Shown here piece by piece: positions 63,727 to 64,000 of a stretch of DNA of 64,000 nucleotides (its first letter is position 1; the number at the start of each line of letters is the position of its first letter). The DNA lies in the NCBI GenBank assembly GCA_963813345.1, contig CAWEYR010000004.1, positions 186,001 through 250,000 of the forward strand, read 5' to 3'. The translations under genes were made by a program, and so were the position numbers. Below the pieces are notes generated by a model, which worked only from the letters and a program-made list of their open reading frames with translations, ran no database searches and was not told where the DNA came from. This stretch comes from CAWDDA01 sp963813345 (lineage in GTDB: Bacteria; Acidobacteriota; Blastocatellia; RBC074).

Positions 63727-64000
63727 TTAGCGCACGGATCGACTTGCATTGACGGTGCCTCCACGCGGACCTTTTGTCGGTACCGACAGAGTAGCGCCCC
63801 GCACGACAGTTATCGTGACGGTCTTGGTATCGCTAAAAGGCGGTACACCTGTATCCGTTGCGGTGAAGGTTACAACGTGCGATCCGATCTGACTTGGAGA
63901 CGGTTCAGGCCAGCGAAAGACTCCGGTTGCAGGATTAAATACTGCACCCAGCGGCAGACCCTGTGCCGACAACAAAATGCTCTGTCCGGCATCGATATCT
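63727..64000 (-). CDS. C-terminal fragment of Ig-like (He_PIG) domain surface protein
   Basis: The frame is open from the window edge and stops at 63727-63729. The visible 90 residues hold one putative-Ig (He_PIG/cadherin-like) repeat: DIDAGQSILLSAQGLPLGA, FNPATGVFRWPEPSPSQIG, then HVVTFTATDTGVPPFSDTKT and VTITV. A 20-residue Ser/Arg-rich tail ends the protein. Such repeats build large secreted or surface proteins. The rest lies outside the window. Confidence 0.8.
   Translation of the reverse strand, partial: DIDAGQSILLSAQGLPLGAVFNPATGVFRWPEPSPSQIGSHVVTFTATDTGVPPFSDTKTVTITVVRGATLSVPTKGPRGGTVNASRSVR

Overview
The window looks like chromosomal DNA of an Acidobacteriota bacterium, probably close to Blastocatellia. 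The evidence is a secreted protein of the acidobacterial VWFA-related family, several secreted M28/M20 peptidases, a sigma/anti-sigma/PDZ cluster, small conserved proteins I associate with that phylum, and a very dense load of intergenic inverted repeats. There is no rRNA, tRNA, CRISPR array, phage or IS element that I can support. About a third of the genes, including essential ones (era, ybeY, carB, prmA, hisC, hisD), carry single-base frameshifts that leave all family motifs intact. I read these as uncorrected indels in the assembly, not pseudogenes, and give one merged span per gene.

Layout. 1-2.3 kb: end of a peptidase, a secreted coiled-coil protein and a Tat-exported glycosylasparaginase. 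2.5-8.0 kb: nucleotide-sugar genes (ugd, UDP-glucuronate decarboxylase, DegT-type aminotransferase), a FecR-like secreted protein and hemB. 8.2-13.9 kb: SulP transporter, quinone-oxidoreductase-like enzyme, and a nitrosative-stress group (hemerythrin, secreted protein, ric, divergent ywiC-like gene) around a palindromic CRP/FNR-type site. 14.3-21.6 kb (minus): prmA, era, CorC-like, ybeY, phoH, yggT, yggS, VWFA protein. 21.9-27.0 kb: M23 peptidase, carB, thiD. 27.1-32.6 kb: small secreted protein, then histidine kinase, Ras-like GTPase, OmpA/BON membrane protein and coiled-coil protein in one tight minus-strand operon, then thiE and a small membrane protein. 32.8-35.9 kb: ECF sigma factor, anti-sigma factor and a degenerate HtrA-like double-PDZ protein. 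36.1-45.0 kb: MFS transporter, M20 and M28 peptidases, tdk, glpX, two membrane proteins, wecB and a PduO-type adenosyltransferase. 45.1-56.9 kb (minus, with dinB on plus): topA, hisA, hisH, hisB, hisC, hisD, hisG, hisZ, thrB and an E1-like ThiF/MoeB enzyme. 56.9-64.0 kb: orphan DNA methyltransferase, secreted HExxH protein, NamZ-like muramidase, FmdE-like protein, CDF metal exporter, amidohydrolase, and the end of an Ig-like-domain protein.

The most unusual feature is the repeat landscape. At least eight inverted-repeat families occupy the intergenic gaps. One family (six full and three half copies) has a core containing AAGCTT flanked by arms of tandem heptamers; four copies have (GGGGTCA)n arms with G-quadruplex potential. 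All six full copies sit between co-directional genes, while six of eight convergent gaps hold long inverted repeats of other families. Several repeats supply or abut stop codons, and one removes the obvious start of hisH. The most interesting gene group is the four-gene GTPase/OmpA-BON/coiled-coil/histidine-kinase operon, which reads as an uncharacterised envelope signalling module.
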